Assembly: GCA_049792875.1 (NCBI GenBank)
Contig: JBARBI010000068.1
Location: forward strand, 1 to 64,000
Reading direction: 5' to 3'
Source of the DNA: Sulfotelmatobacter sp049792875
Lineage (GTDB): Bacteria; Acidobacteriota; Terriglobia; Terriglobales; Acidobacteriaceae
DNA: 64,000 nt
Shown here: one piece after another, positions 42,242-49,339 of the stretch
How positions within the stretch are numbered: the first letter of the stretch is position 1
Layout: every line of letters begins with the position of its first letter
Translations under genes and position numbers: made by a program
The notes under the pieces: model-generated
Databases searched by the model: none
Seen by the model: the letters and a program-made list of their open reading frames with translations, nothing else
Told to the model about the DNA's origin: nothing

Positions 42242-42733
42242 TCAGTGTCCGTTCCGCCCCTGCGGTTTGGAAAAATCCTGATCAATCCATTTCGACAAGA
42301 ACCTACTCTCGTGCTCCGCGAACCCCAGCCTGCGATACACCTGCAACGCCCCCGCGTTGCTCTGCACGACTTCCAGATGCAGCGTGCGAATTCCCGCCGC
42401 TCTCGCCGCTTCTTCCACGAACTCCATCGCCTTGCGGCCCCACCCGCGCCCGCGATAGTTCTCCAGCAGGTAGAATTCGTCGACGAAGGCGTCCCGCCCC
42501 AGCCATTCCAGGCTATAGCCAAAGCACAACACTACGTATCCCACCGTTGCCATCCCATCCAGAATCAGCCACGCACGCCCCAGGCTGGCATCGCGCAACA
42601 GCGCGGTCAGCGCAACCCGGGCCTTTTCCCGATCGAAGCCATGCCCATCGAACGCGTAATACGCTTCCATGAATTGCAGAAGAGCATCGGCGTCCGCTTC
42701 CACCGCCAAACGAAATTGCGGCCCCGTGTTCAC
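42242..42733 (-). CDS. GNAT-family N-acetyltransferase
   Basis: 163-residue GNAT protein. The acetyl-CoA pyrophosphate-binding motif A is clear (LLENYRGRGWGRKAMEFVEE, with R-x-x-G-x-G), followed by LHLEVVQSNAGALQVYRRLG, a typical motif B with the N-x-x-A-x-x-x-Y-x-x-x-G-F end. It transfers acetyl to an unknown amine substrate. It sits alone between the LytTR gene and a thiolase gene, all on the minus strand. Confidence 0.9.
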   Translation of the reverse strand: MNTGPQFRLAVEADADALLQFMEAYYAFDGHGFDREKARVALTALLRDASLGRAWLILDGMATVGYVVLCFGYSLEWLGRDAFVDEFYLLENYRGRGWGRKAMEFVEEAARAAGIRTLHLEVVQSNAGALQVYRRLGFAEHESRFLSKWIDQDFSKPQGRNGH

Positions 42734-42750
42734 TGAGTCCTGAGGTTCGT

Positions 42751-42817
42751 GTGGGGACAGCCGCCCAAGCCTGCCCTGAGCTTGTCGAAGGGGCTGTCCG
42801 GTCGAGCGAAGCTCGAC
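42751..42817. repeat. paired-hairpin repeat interrupted by a second repeat
   Basis: GGACAGCC (42755-42762) pairs with GGCTGTCC (42792-42799), and GTCGAGC-GAA-GCTCGAC (42801-42817) follows, the same pair as at 8711. Between the first arms lies CTGCCCTGAGCTTGTCGAAG, a different dispersed repeat, so one element seems nested in another. It is just past the thiolase stop. Confidence 0.75.
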
Positions 42818-42823
42818 GGCCGT

Positions 42824-44005
42824 TCACGCCGCATTTTCCAGCGCCAGCGCCATCCCCATGCCGCCGCTCACGCACAGCGTCGCTACCCCGCGTTTGGTAT
42901 TCCGTTTCAGCATTTCGTGCAGCAGCGTCACCGTGATGCGCGTTCCGCTACACCCGATTGGATGCCCGAGCGCGATTGCTCCGCCATTCGCATTGAGCCG
43001 GTCGCGATTCACATTCAAGGTTCTGTCGCATGCCAGCACCTGCGCCGCAAAGGCCTCGTTCAACTCGATTAACCCGAAATCGTGCAGCCGGAGATTGTAT
43101 TTCTCCTCCAGTTTGCGCAGCGCCGGTACGGGCCCAATTCCCATCCTTGCGGGGCTCACGCCCGCCGACGTGACCGCCAAGATTCGCACCAGCGGTTTCA
43201 GTCTGTTCTGCTTCACGAAATACTCGCTGGCAACCACCACCGCTGCAGCCCCGTCGGTAATTCCCGAAGAATTCCCCGCCGTAACCGTCCCCGTCTTAGA
43301 GAACACTGGGGCCAGTTTCCCCAACTTCTCCATGCTCGCGTCCGGAAACGGATGCTCATCCCGCGCAACGGTGATCGGCCCCTTTTTTCCTTCGATTGTC
43401 ACGGGAACAATCTCCGTGTCAAACCGTCCCGCGGCAATGGCCCGAGCTGTCCGCGTCTGCGACATCAGCGCGTATTCATCCTGCTCCTCGCGCGTAATCT
43501 TGTACTGTTCCGCCAGCACCTCCGCGGTTTCGCCCATGACCATGTTCGCCAGAGGACAGAAAAATCCGTCGCGGTACATCCCGTCCACCATCTCTTGATT
43601 CCCCAGCCGGTATCCCCATCGTGCCCCATCGAGATAGTAAGGAACCCGCGACATCGACTCGGTCCCGCCTGCCAGAATGCAGTTGGCGTCTCCCAGCAAA
43701 ATTGCCTGGTACGCCAGCGCGATCGATTTCAGCCCCGACGCGCACGCCTTGTTCACGGTGTACGCAGGAACTTCCTGCGGTACTCCGCTGCGCACCGAAA
43801 TTTGTCGCGCCACATTCGGTCCGCCCCCCGCCTGCCGCGCATTGCCAAAGATGGTCTCCTCGACCTGTTCCGGGTGCACTCCGGCCCGCTCCAGGGCACC
43901 CTTTGCCGCCACCACGCCCATGTCGGCCGCCGTCAACGACGCCAGCCCCCCGCCAAATTTTCCGATCGGTGTTCGCACTCCCGACAAAATAAAGACCCCT
44001 GGCAC
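42824..44005 (-). CDS. acetyl-CoA C-acyltransferase (thiolase)
   Basis: 393-residue thiolase II-type enzyme. The nucleophilic Cys is in YTVNKACASGLKSIALAYQA; the His and second Cys are in GHPIGCSGTRITVTLLHEM and LCVSGGMGMALAL; NEAFAAQ is present. Start is GTG 44005 with GGAGGTG eight bases upstream. It condenses two acetyl-CoA units or cleaves 3-ketoacyl-CoA in beta-oxidation; the direction is unknown. No beta-oxidation neighbours are adjacent. Confidence 0.95.
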   Translation of the reverse strand: MPGVFILSGVRTPIGKFGGGLASLTAADMGVVAAKGALERAGVHPEQVEETIFGNARQAGGGPNVARQISVRSGVPQEVPAYTVNKACASGLKSIALAYQAILLGDANCILAGGTESMSRVPYYLDGARWGYRLGNQEMVDGMYRDGFFCPLANMVMGETAEVLAEQYKITREEQDEYALMSQTRTARAIAAGRFDTEIVPVTIEGKKGPITVARDEHPFPDASMEKLGKLAPVFSKTGTVTAGNSSGITDGAAAVVVASEYFVKQNRLKPLVRILAVTSAGVSPARMGIGPVPALRKLEEKYNLRLHDFGLIELNEAFAAQVLACDRTLNVNRDRLNANGGAIALGHPIGCSGTRITVTLLHEMLKRNTKRGVATLCVSGGMGMALALENAA

Positions 44006-44176
44006 GGCCCACCTCCAAACATTTCAGTCTAGCAGGAGAGATTTGATGGATTCTAAGAGGGTGCCCCATTTCTCGCGTTCTGTGCGAGAAGTGAGGATTT
44101 TTGTCGGAACATTAAGGTCTCTAGATGTCTGATTGGATTGGACCTGCAGAAACCTCGTTTAAGCCGGACCTGCCCC

Positions 44177-44205
44177 TTGCCATCCTGCCTAACCTCCGGC
44201 ATAAT
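44177..44205 (+). promoter_or_regulatory. likely rpsP operon promoter
   Basis: TTGCCA (44177-44182), a 17-base spacer and CATAAT (44200-44205) form a sigma70-like promoter 54 bases upstream of the rpsP start. Confidence 0.55.
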
Positions 44206-44258
44206 AAGAGTTTGCCTCGATCTCACCGGACTCTTCCGGAACTAAGGATATAAGACCC

Positions 44259-44519
44259 GTGTTAATGATTCGTCTGGCGCGCCGTGGTGCGCGCAAACAA
44301 CCGCACTATCGCATCGTGGTGATTGAGAAGGAGCGCGCCCGCAACGGCCGTCCGGTGGAAGTGGTCGGGACCTACAATCCCCGCACCAATCCTGCCAGCG
44401 TCGAGCTGAAGCGTGATCGCGTCGAGTACTGGGTGTCGAAGGGCGCTCAGATGTCGGAGCGGGTGAACAAACTGTTTACCAAGACTCCGGCCCCGGCCAC
44501 CGCCGGCTCCGCCGCCTAA
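44259..44519 (+). CDS. rpsP: 30S ribosomal protein S16
   Basis: 86-residue S16 that helps assemble the 30S 5' domain. The start GTG gives MLMIRLARRGARKQPHYRIV, the normal family N-terminus; ATG 44265 is also possible. RRGARKQPHYRIVVIEK and VEVVGTYNPRTNPASVELK are typical. It heads the rpsP-khpA-rimM-trmD-rplS cluster common in bacteria. Confidence 0.97.
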   Translation: MLMIRLARRGARKQPHYRIVVIEKERARNGRPVEVVGTYNPRTNPASVELKRDRVEYWVSKGAQMSERVNKLFTKTPAPATAGSAA

Positions 44520-44571
44520 CTGCCGTTTGCGTCGCAGTTCTTGGGTGACCTTAGGGTGGCGATCTTGGGTG

Positions 44572-44635
44572 GCGCAGCGCTTCAGCGCTGCGATCAGCAC
44601 CCGATCATCCCTCTGGGCTTTAGCCTCTGCGGTAC
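44572..44635. repeat. palindromic repeat between rpsP and khpA
   Basis: CGCAGCGC-TTCA-GCGCTGCG (44573-44592) is followed by the CTGGGCTTTAGCC-type palindrome to about 44635. It lies within the operon and could modulate transcript stability. Confidence 0.7.
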
Positions 44636-44668
44636 GTTGCTATCATTTCCACCATGAGAATGTAGACT

Positions 44669-44911
44669 ATGACTGAGCCCTCCGGAGATGTGCGCGCTCT
44701 CGTTGAGCTGATTGCGAAATCGCTGGTCGACGCTCCCGACGAAGTCTTCGTCGAGAAGTTCGACGACGACGTGATCGAATTGGAAGTCGCCGAAACCGAT
44801 GTCGGCAAGGTCATCGGGCGGCAGGGACGCACGGCTCGTGCTCTGCGCGCCCTGTTGAGCGCCGCCGGCCACAGGGCCCGCAAGCGCTACACGCTCGAAA
44901 TCCTCGAGTAG
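44669..44911 (+). CDS. khpA: KH-domain RNA-binding protein KhpA
   Basis: 80-residue single-KH protein. The GxxG loop with its surroundings reads VGKVIGRQGRTARALRALLS, diagnostic of the KhpA/YlqC family that partners with KhpB in small-RNA and cell-division regulation. Placement between rpsP and rimM is the standard order. Confidence 0.94.
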   Translation: MTEPSGDVRALVELIAKSLVDAPDEVFVEKFDDDVIELEVAETDVGKVIGRQGRTARALRALLSAAGHRARKRYTLEILE

Positions 44912-44945
44912 GAATTTGAATGAGCGCGGCCAAGTGGTTTTGAAA

Positions 44946-44965
44946 AGGCGCGGCTTTAGCCGCCG
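44946..44965. repeat. GCGGC-TTTA-GCCGC palindrome before rimM
   Basis: A small hairpin (44950-44963) sits in the only gap between khpA and rimM. Because rimM is open in frame upstream to 44916, it would be translated if rimM started at TTG 44916. Confidence 0.6.
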
Positions 44966-44981
44966 AGGGCGACCGCTGACG

Positions 44982-45590
44982 GTGAGTCCCGAGACCAAAG
45001 GCGAGTTCATTACCTTGGCCCGGGTTGTGAAGACGCAAGGCCGGCACGGCGAAGTCGCTGCGGAAATCCACAGCGACGTTCCGGGACGCTTCGTTGAAGG
45101 GATGAAGCTATTCGCGCTGACCCAGTCAGAAGACTCGCCGCGCGAACTGGAAGTTGAAGATTTGTGGCCGCACAAGGGCCTGGTCGTCCTGAAGTTTAGC
45201 GGCATCGATTCGATGAATGATGCCGAGCTTTTGATCGGATCGGAATTGCAGGTCCGCAGCGCGGAACGCGCGGATCTGGAGCCGGGCTGGAATTACGTCA
45301 GCGATCTGATCGGTTGCACTGTTCTCGATCACGCCCGCGAAATCGGCTGGATCGAAGATGTGCAGTTCGGGGCCGGCGAAGCCCCGCTGCTGATCGTGGC
45401 CAACGGGGCGGGCGATGCTCAAGGGAAGAAGTTCGATGTACCTTTCGCCGCCGCGTACCTGGAAGGTGTCGACACAGCGCGGCGGCAAGTGCGCATGAAC
45501 CTTCCAGAAGGCATGCTGGAAATCAACGCCCCGGTCACGGCGGAAGAAAAGAAGGAACAGCAGTCGGAGAGAAAGAAGAAGCGGCACTGA
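44982..45590 (+). CDS. rimM: ribosome maturation factor RimM
   Basis: RimM helps mature the 30S subunit, binding S19 and 16S rRNA. N-terminal domain: EFITLARVVKTQGRHGEVAA and LEVEDLWPHKGLVVLKF; the C-terminal PRC barrel begins LIGCTVLDHAREIGWIEDVQ and ends KFDVPFAAAYLEGVDTA. The start is uncertain: GTG 44982 gives 202 residues, while the frame is open to TTG 44916 four bases after khpA (224 residues), and that stretch contains a palindrome. A charged tail (EEKKEQQSERKKKRH) is unusual in length. It is cotranscribed with trmD 62 bp downstream. Confidence 0.92.
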   Translation: MSPETKGEFITLARVVKTQGRHGEVAAEIHSDVPGRFVEGMKLFALTQSEDSPRELEVEDLWPHKGLVVLKFSGIDSMNDAELLIGSELQVRSAERADLEPGWNYVSDLIGCTVLDHAREIGWIEDVQFGAGEAPLLIVANGAGDAQGKKFDVPFAAAYLEGVDTARRQVRMNLPEGMLEINAPVTAEEKKEQQSERKKKRH

Positions 45591-45652
45591 AAGGTTTTCC
45601 TCTGTGAGCCTCAGTGCCCTCTGTGGTTGAAGGTTTGGGTGTTTAGGTCCAG

Positions 45653-46462
45653 ATGAAAGCCGATATCCTGACGATTTTCCCCGGCTTCTTCCAAGGACCG
45701 CTGGATCACGGTATCACCCGCCGGGCCTGCGAGATGGGCCTGGCGAAAATCGAAGTCCACGACTTGCGGCAGTTTACGCACGACAAGCACCGCACCGTGG
45801 ATGACCGCCCTTTCGGCGGCGGCGAAGGCATGGTGCTGAAGCCGGAACCGCTCTTTGAATGTCTGGAGTCGCTGCAACTGGCTTCACGCGAAGACCGCGT
45901 GGCCGCACGAGCGAAGGAGTCGGCGATTTTGCTTTCCGCGCAAGGCCAGCGCTTCACCCAGAAGGTTGCCGCGGAGTTGGCGGTGCTCGACCGCATCGTC
46001 CTGGTCTGTGGCCGCTACGAGGGTGTGGACGAACGCGTAGCCGATTTTCTTGCTGATCGCGAGCTATCGATCGGCGATTACGTGCTGAGCGGTGGCGAGC
46101 TGGCTGCAGCCGTAATTATCGAAGCGGTCACGCGGTTGCTGCCGGGTGCAGTGGGCAACGAGGCCTCGACGCGGCAGGAATCGTTCACCGCGCATGTGGA
46201 GGACGAAGCATCCGGCGCAGCAGATTCGACGTGCGGCTCCGGCGGATTGCTCGACTATCCGCACTATACTCGCCCCGCGGAGTTTCGCGGGATGGCGGTA
46301 CCGGAGGTTCTGCTCAACGGCAATCACGAGGAGATCCGCCGCTGGCGCCGGCAGCGGGCTCTGGAAAAAACGCTGCGCAACCGTCCGGATTTATTGGTCA
46401 GCGTAGAGCTCAGCGACGAAGACACAAAGATTTTGGCCCGGATCAAGGCCGGCCGCAGCTAG
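45653..46462 (+). CDS. trmD: tRNA (guanine37-N1)-methyltransferase
   Basis: 269-residue SPOUT enzyme that makes m1G37 in tRNAs, preventing frameshifts. The knot motifs RIVLVCGRYEGVDERVADFL and SIGDYVLSGGELAAAVIIEA are present, as is the catalytic Asp region. An insertion of about 15 residues rich in acidic and small residues (VEDEASGAADSTCGSGG) lies before LLDYPHYTRPAEFRG; a loop of varying length is known in that part of the family. It lies between rimM and rplS in the standard cluster. Confidence 0.96.
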   Translation: MKADILTIFPGFFQGPLDHGITRRACEMGLAKIEVHDLRQFTHDKHRTVDDRPFGGGEGMVLKPEPLFECLESLQLASREDRVAARAKESAILLSAQGQRFTQKVAAELAVLDRIVLVCGRYEGVDERVADFLADRELSIGDYVLSGGELAAAVIIEAVTRLLPGAVGNEASTRQESFTAHVEDEASGAADSTCGSGGLLDYPHYTRPAEFRGMAVPEVLLNGNHEEIRRWRRQRALEKTLRNRPDLLVSVELSDEDTKILARIKAGRS

Positions 46463-46495
46463 CACTGTACCTTTGTCGGACACTGGGAATCGAAG

Positions 46496-46563
46496 ATTCG
46501 TATCAGGGCATGCCTTTAGGCATACCGAAACGTACAGCAATTCAGTCGCGCCTTCAGGGGCTG
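46496..46563. repeat. dispersed ATTCGTATCAGGGCA repeat, copy 1
   Basis: A block ATTCGTATCAGGGCA followed by the palindrome GGCATGCC-TTTA-GGCATACC and CAGTCGCGCCTTCAGGGG. A second copy in the opposite orientation is at 61030-61096. It lies between trmD and rplS. Confidence 0.65.
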
Positions 46564-46609
46564 CATTCGAAACGAGATTCAGAAATCGAGAGACGAAGGA
46601 TAAACGATC

Positions 46610-46960
46610 ATGTCAAACCTAATCATCGAAAAACTGCTGGCGAAATCGCAGCGCACCGACATCCCGGGATTCCGCCCCGGTGACACCGTGCGTGTCCACG
46701 TAAAGATTAAAGAAGGTGACAAGGAACGCGTGCAGGCCTTCGAAGGCGTGGTCATTAAGCGCGACAACGGACCGCAGGCCAGCTTTACCGTACGCAAGAT
46801 CAGCTTTGGTCAGGGCGTGGAGCGCATTTTTCCGATTCACTCCAAGGTGATCGACAAGGTCGAACTGCTGCGCTCGTCCAAGGTTCGCCGCGCCCGCCTG
46901 TTCTACCTGCGCGGACTGAGGGGCAAAGCTGCCCGCCTGCGCGACGCCGAAAAGAGCTAG
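46610..46960 (+). CDS. rplS: 50S ribosomal protein L19
   Basis: 116-residue L19, at the 30S-50S interface. The N-terminus SNLIIEKLLAKSQRTDIPGF, the GDTVRVHVKIKEGDKERVQA block, and IHSKVIDKVELLRSSKVRRA, are all standard. It ends the translation operon and is followed by a strong hairpin. Confidence 0.97.
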   Translation: MSNLIIEKLLAKSQRTDIPGFRPGDTVRVHVKIKEGDKERVQAFEGVVIKRDNGPQASFTVRKISFGQGVERIFPIHSKVIDKVELLRSSKVRRARLFYLRGLRGKAARLRDAEKS

Positions 46961-47000
46961 GCAAAACGGTCAGGTTCGAGCCGCGAAGCGGCGTAAGCAC

Positions 47001-47028
47001 GCTACCCACGGCGCAAGCCGTGGGTAGC
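47001..47028 (+). terminator. strong GNRA-loop hairpin after rplS
   Basis: A perfect 12-bp stem GCTACCCACGGC/GCCGTGGGTAGC around a GCAA tetraloop (47001-47012 with 47017-47028), 40 bases after rplS. The following bases are TTTCGG, so a classical T-run is weak. It may be a terminator or a palindromic repeat. Confidence 0.6.
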
Positions 47029-47123
47029 TTTCGGAAAAATAACCAAGTCCTGAAAGGGGCTTCAGAGAATCACAACCGCTCAGCGCCAGTCCGGAGTGTT
47101 TCCTGTGCGGCCGTGGATGGTAC

Positions 47124-47891
47124 CTAACCGGCAACCGTCGCCAGTCTCTCGGTCACCACTTCCACCTCGGCGAACTCCTCGACTCTCTTCGTTCGCAGTT
47201 TACTCAGCACGTAGCTCAGCAACGGCCGGTCTCCGCGGCGGATTTCCTGAAACTCCACGCCCATGCCGAGATTGTCAACCAGGTACTTCACCTGCGCTTT
47301 CACCGCAACGCTGATGTCGAACATGTTCAGCATCAGGCGGAAGTCGGTGCCGGGCCGCAGGATTTCCGTGGCCGCGATGCGCGCACCATATTCGGAAATC
47401 TGTTGTACCTCTCCTTCCACGCGCTGCACGCCGTCGATCACCTCGGCCTGGCCTTCGACGTAGAAGCGTGGACGCCGCCGCCGGTTGGCGTCCGGACGTC
47501 CAAACCCGCGAACCGACCCGCGTTGTGAGCCATCGAGAATGACGGGCTGGTATTGCTCCTCCATCTGCCGCAACTCTTCGTCCCAGGGCGTCCGCCCCTC
47601 GACACACTGCACCGAGAACTGTCCGCGCAGCGGCGAAGCCGGATCTCCTGCCCACACCACCTGGCAGATCGCCTTGTTGCGCCCGCGCTCCACCATCAAC
47701 AGGTCACCCAGGTTGAGTGGGCGTGCGCTGAGCAGCCGCGCGCCGTGCGGATGGATGTCATACGTGCACGCCATTTCGGCCGCGCCGCGCCCTTCTTGGC
47801 CCACAAGACTCCAACGGACCGGAAGCGCCAAATGTACCAGCTTGCCTGTTAGCAAGCCATCTTCTGGCGACGGGTTGGATTTGCTGATCAA
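47124..47891 (-). CDS. PilZ-domain protein
   Basis: 255-residue protein with two beta-barrel regions. The N-terminal part (LPVRWSLVGQEGRGAAEMAC) and the central RRRRPRFYVEGQAEVIDGVQ resemble PilZ-type motifs, the second preceded by the R-rich stretch that binds c-di-GMP in real PilZ domains (RxxxR). The second barrel (VQQISEYGARIAATEILRPG, NMFDISVAVKAQVKYL) has D/SxSxxG-like content. The start TTG at 47891 is weakly supported; a later Met is possible. Likely a c-di-GMP effector. Confidence 0.7.
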   Translation of the reverse strand: MISKSNPSPEDGLLTGKLVHLALPVRWSLVGQEGRGAAEMACTYDIHPHGARLLSARPLNLGDLLMVERGRNKAICQVVWAGDPASPLRGQFSVQCVEGRTPWDEELRQMEEQYQPVILDGSQRGSVRGFGRPDANRRRRPRFYVEGQAEVIDGVQRVEGEVQQISEYGARIAATEILRPGTDFRLMLNMFDISVAVKAQVKYLVDNLGMGVEFQEIRRGDRPLLSYVLSKLRTKRVEEFAEVEVVTERLATVAG

Positions 47892-48097
47892 GATACTTCT
47901 CGCGCTACGCCAACTAAGGCGAAGTTACCAGTACATGTCCGACCGGGCAATGTACCCCGGTAATTCGGGGACTGGTTACTGGCAGTGTTACCCGCGTGTG
48001 GAGATATGGCCCATCCGTACCATTGCCCCGAGGTGAAACTGCGCTTGCAGGAATTCGCAGGCTGGACGAAGATGGTGGCAAATCCTTGTCTTCTGCA

Positions 48098-48823
48098 ATG
48101 AAATCGACGCGCGCGCTCTCGCCATCTGCGGCCAAGCTGCGACTGCTGAAGAAGCTGCGCTGCACGCTGCGTTATGAAAAGCAGGCTTGGGAGTCGGGTG
48201 CGCGGCTGGTTGCAGGCGTCGACGAAGTTGGACGCGGTTCGCTGTTCGGCTGCGTCGTGGCTGCTGCCGTGATTCTCGACCCGGGCTACCGCGTGCGTGG
48301 GCTGCGCGATTCCAAGCTGCTGTTGCCGGAGCGGCGGGAAGTGCTGGCTCGGCGCATCCGTGAGCACGCCATCGCGTGGGCCGTAGGGGCTGTGGACGCA
48401 GCCCGCATCGATCAGATCAATATTTATCACGCCTCGCGAGCGGCCATGCGCGAGGCGGTCATGCGCCTGGCGCCGGCCGCGGACCACCTGCTTGTCGATG
48501 CGCTGCGCCTCGACTGCGAGCAGCCGCAGGTTCCCATCATTCATGGGGACGCGCTCTCCGCTTCGATCGCGGCTGCGTCAATCTTGGCGAAGGTTGAGCG
48601 TGATCGCATGATGTGCGAATGGGACGCGGTGTATCCTGAGTACGGGCTGGCCTCGCACAAGGGGTACAGCACGCCGCGTCACCTGGCAGCGCTGCGCGAG
48701 TTCGGGCCGACGCCCCTGCACCGCCAGTCATTCGCGCCGGTGTGGCAGAATCCCGTGCCGCAGGAAGTCTTCGGATTTATGCAGGACGAAGATGTCGACC
48801 TGGACGGAACTGCAGCAGGATGA
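48098..48823 (+). CDS. rnhB: ribonuclease HII
   Basis: 241 residues from ATG 48098. RNase HII removes ribonucleotides from DNA. The catalytic carboxylates are in LVAGVDEVGRGSLFG (Asp-Glu pair), HLLVDALRLD and the ASILAKVERDRMM region, and the SKLLLPERREVLA loop is typical. A longer frame reaches 47996 without family similarity. Confidence 0.95.
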   Translation: MKSTRALSPSAAKLRLLKKLRCTLRYEKQAWESGARLVAGVDEVGRGSLFGCVVAAAVILDPGYRVRGLRDSKLLLPERREVLARRIREHAIAWAVGAVDAARIDQINIYHASRAAMREAVMRLAPAADHLLVDALRLDCEQPQVPIIHGDALSASIAAASILAKVERDRMMCEWDAVYPEYGLASHKGYSTPRHLAALREFGPTPLHRQSFAPVWQNPVPQEVFGFMQDEDVDLDGTAAG

Positions 48824-48886
48824 ACGAGTTAGCTGAGTTCCACGGAAGATTTCCACAATCTTTCTGCAGGAACATTTTTCTGGCAA

Positions 48887-48915
48887 TTGTGTACGTACAG
48901 CAATATAAGTATAGT
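48887..48915 (+). promoter_or_regulatory. promoter of the BrnA-like gene
   Basis: TTGTGT (48887-48892), a 17-base spacer and TATAGT (48910-48915) lie just before the ORF start at 48923. The -10 box matches five of six consensus bases, so transcription from here would give a nearly leaderless message. Confidence 0.5.
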
Positions 48916-48922
48916 GAGATAC

Positions 48923-49234
48923 ATGACACAGAAGAAACGAGTTACAAGAGGCGGAAAGAGTGGGCAGCGCGGCACGAAGTCCGCGAGTGGCCGGGGACCG
49001 CGTAAGACCGGCAAGCAGAAGGCTTTGAGCCTGACGGCGTCGGTGGAACCGTCGAAACGGTCCTCGGTTTCGATGCGCGAGGTGTTGGAGTTCTACAAGC
49101 CGATCAAGAAGCCGGTCACGCTGCGTCTGGATGCCGATGTGCTGGCTTGGTTCAAGAGGGACGGGCGCCGCTATCAGACGCGGATCAACGCGGCGCTGCG
49201 CCGGGTGATGGAGCGGGAGATGAAGGCGGGGTAG
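48923..49234 (+). CDS. BrnA-like antitoxin without a toxin partner
   Basis: 103 residues from ATG 48923. A basic, low-complexity N-terminus (TRGGKSGQRGTKSASGRGPR) leads to a C-terminal ribbon-helix-helix domain ending KKPVTLRLDADVLAWFKRDG, RYQTRINAALRRVMEREMK, the BrnA/CopG-type pattern. BrnA normally sits directly after its toxin BrnT and represses the pair. Here no BrnT ORF is present on either side; the ribbon-helix-helix domain may act as a free regulator. Confidence 0.75.
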   Translation: MTQKKRVTRGGKSGQRGTKSASGRGPRKTGKQKALSLTASVEPSKRSSVSMREVLEFYKPIKKPVTLRLDADVLAWFKRDGRRYQTRINAALRRVMEREMKAG

Positions 49235-49339
49235 TCGGGAGCGTTTTCCCATTTTCAATTGAGTCAAAATCCCCACCTCTCGCAACGAACGCGAGACATG
49301 GGGCACCTGGAGCCTCTGGGGCTGAAGCGGAGGAAAGGT

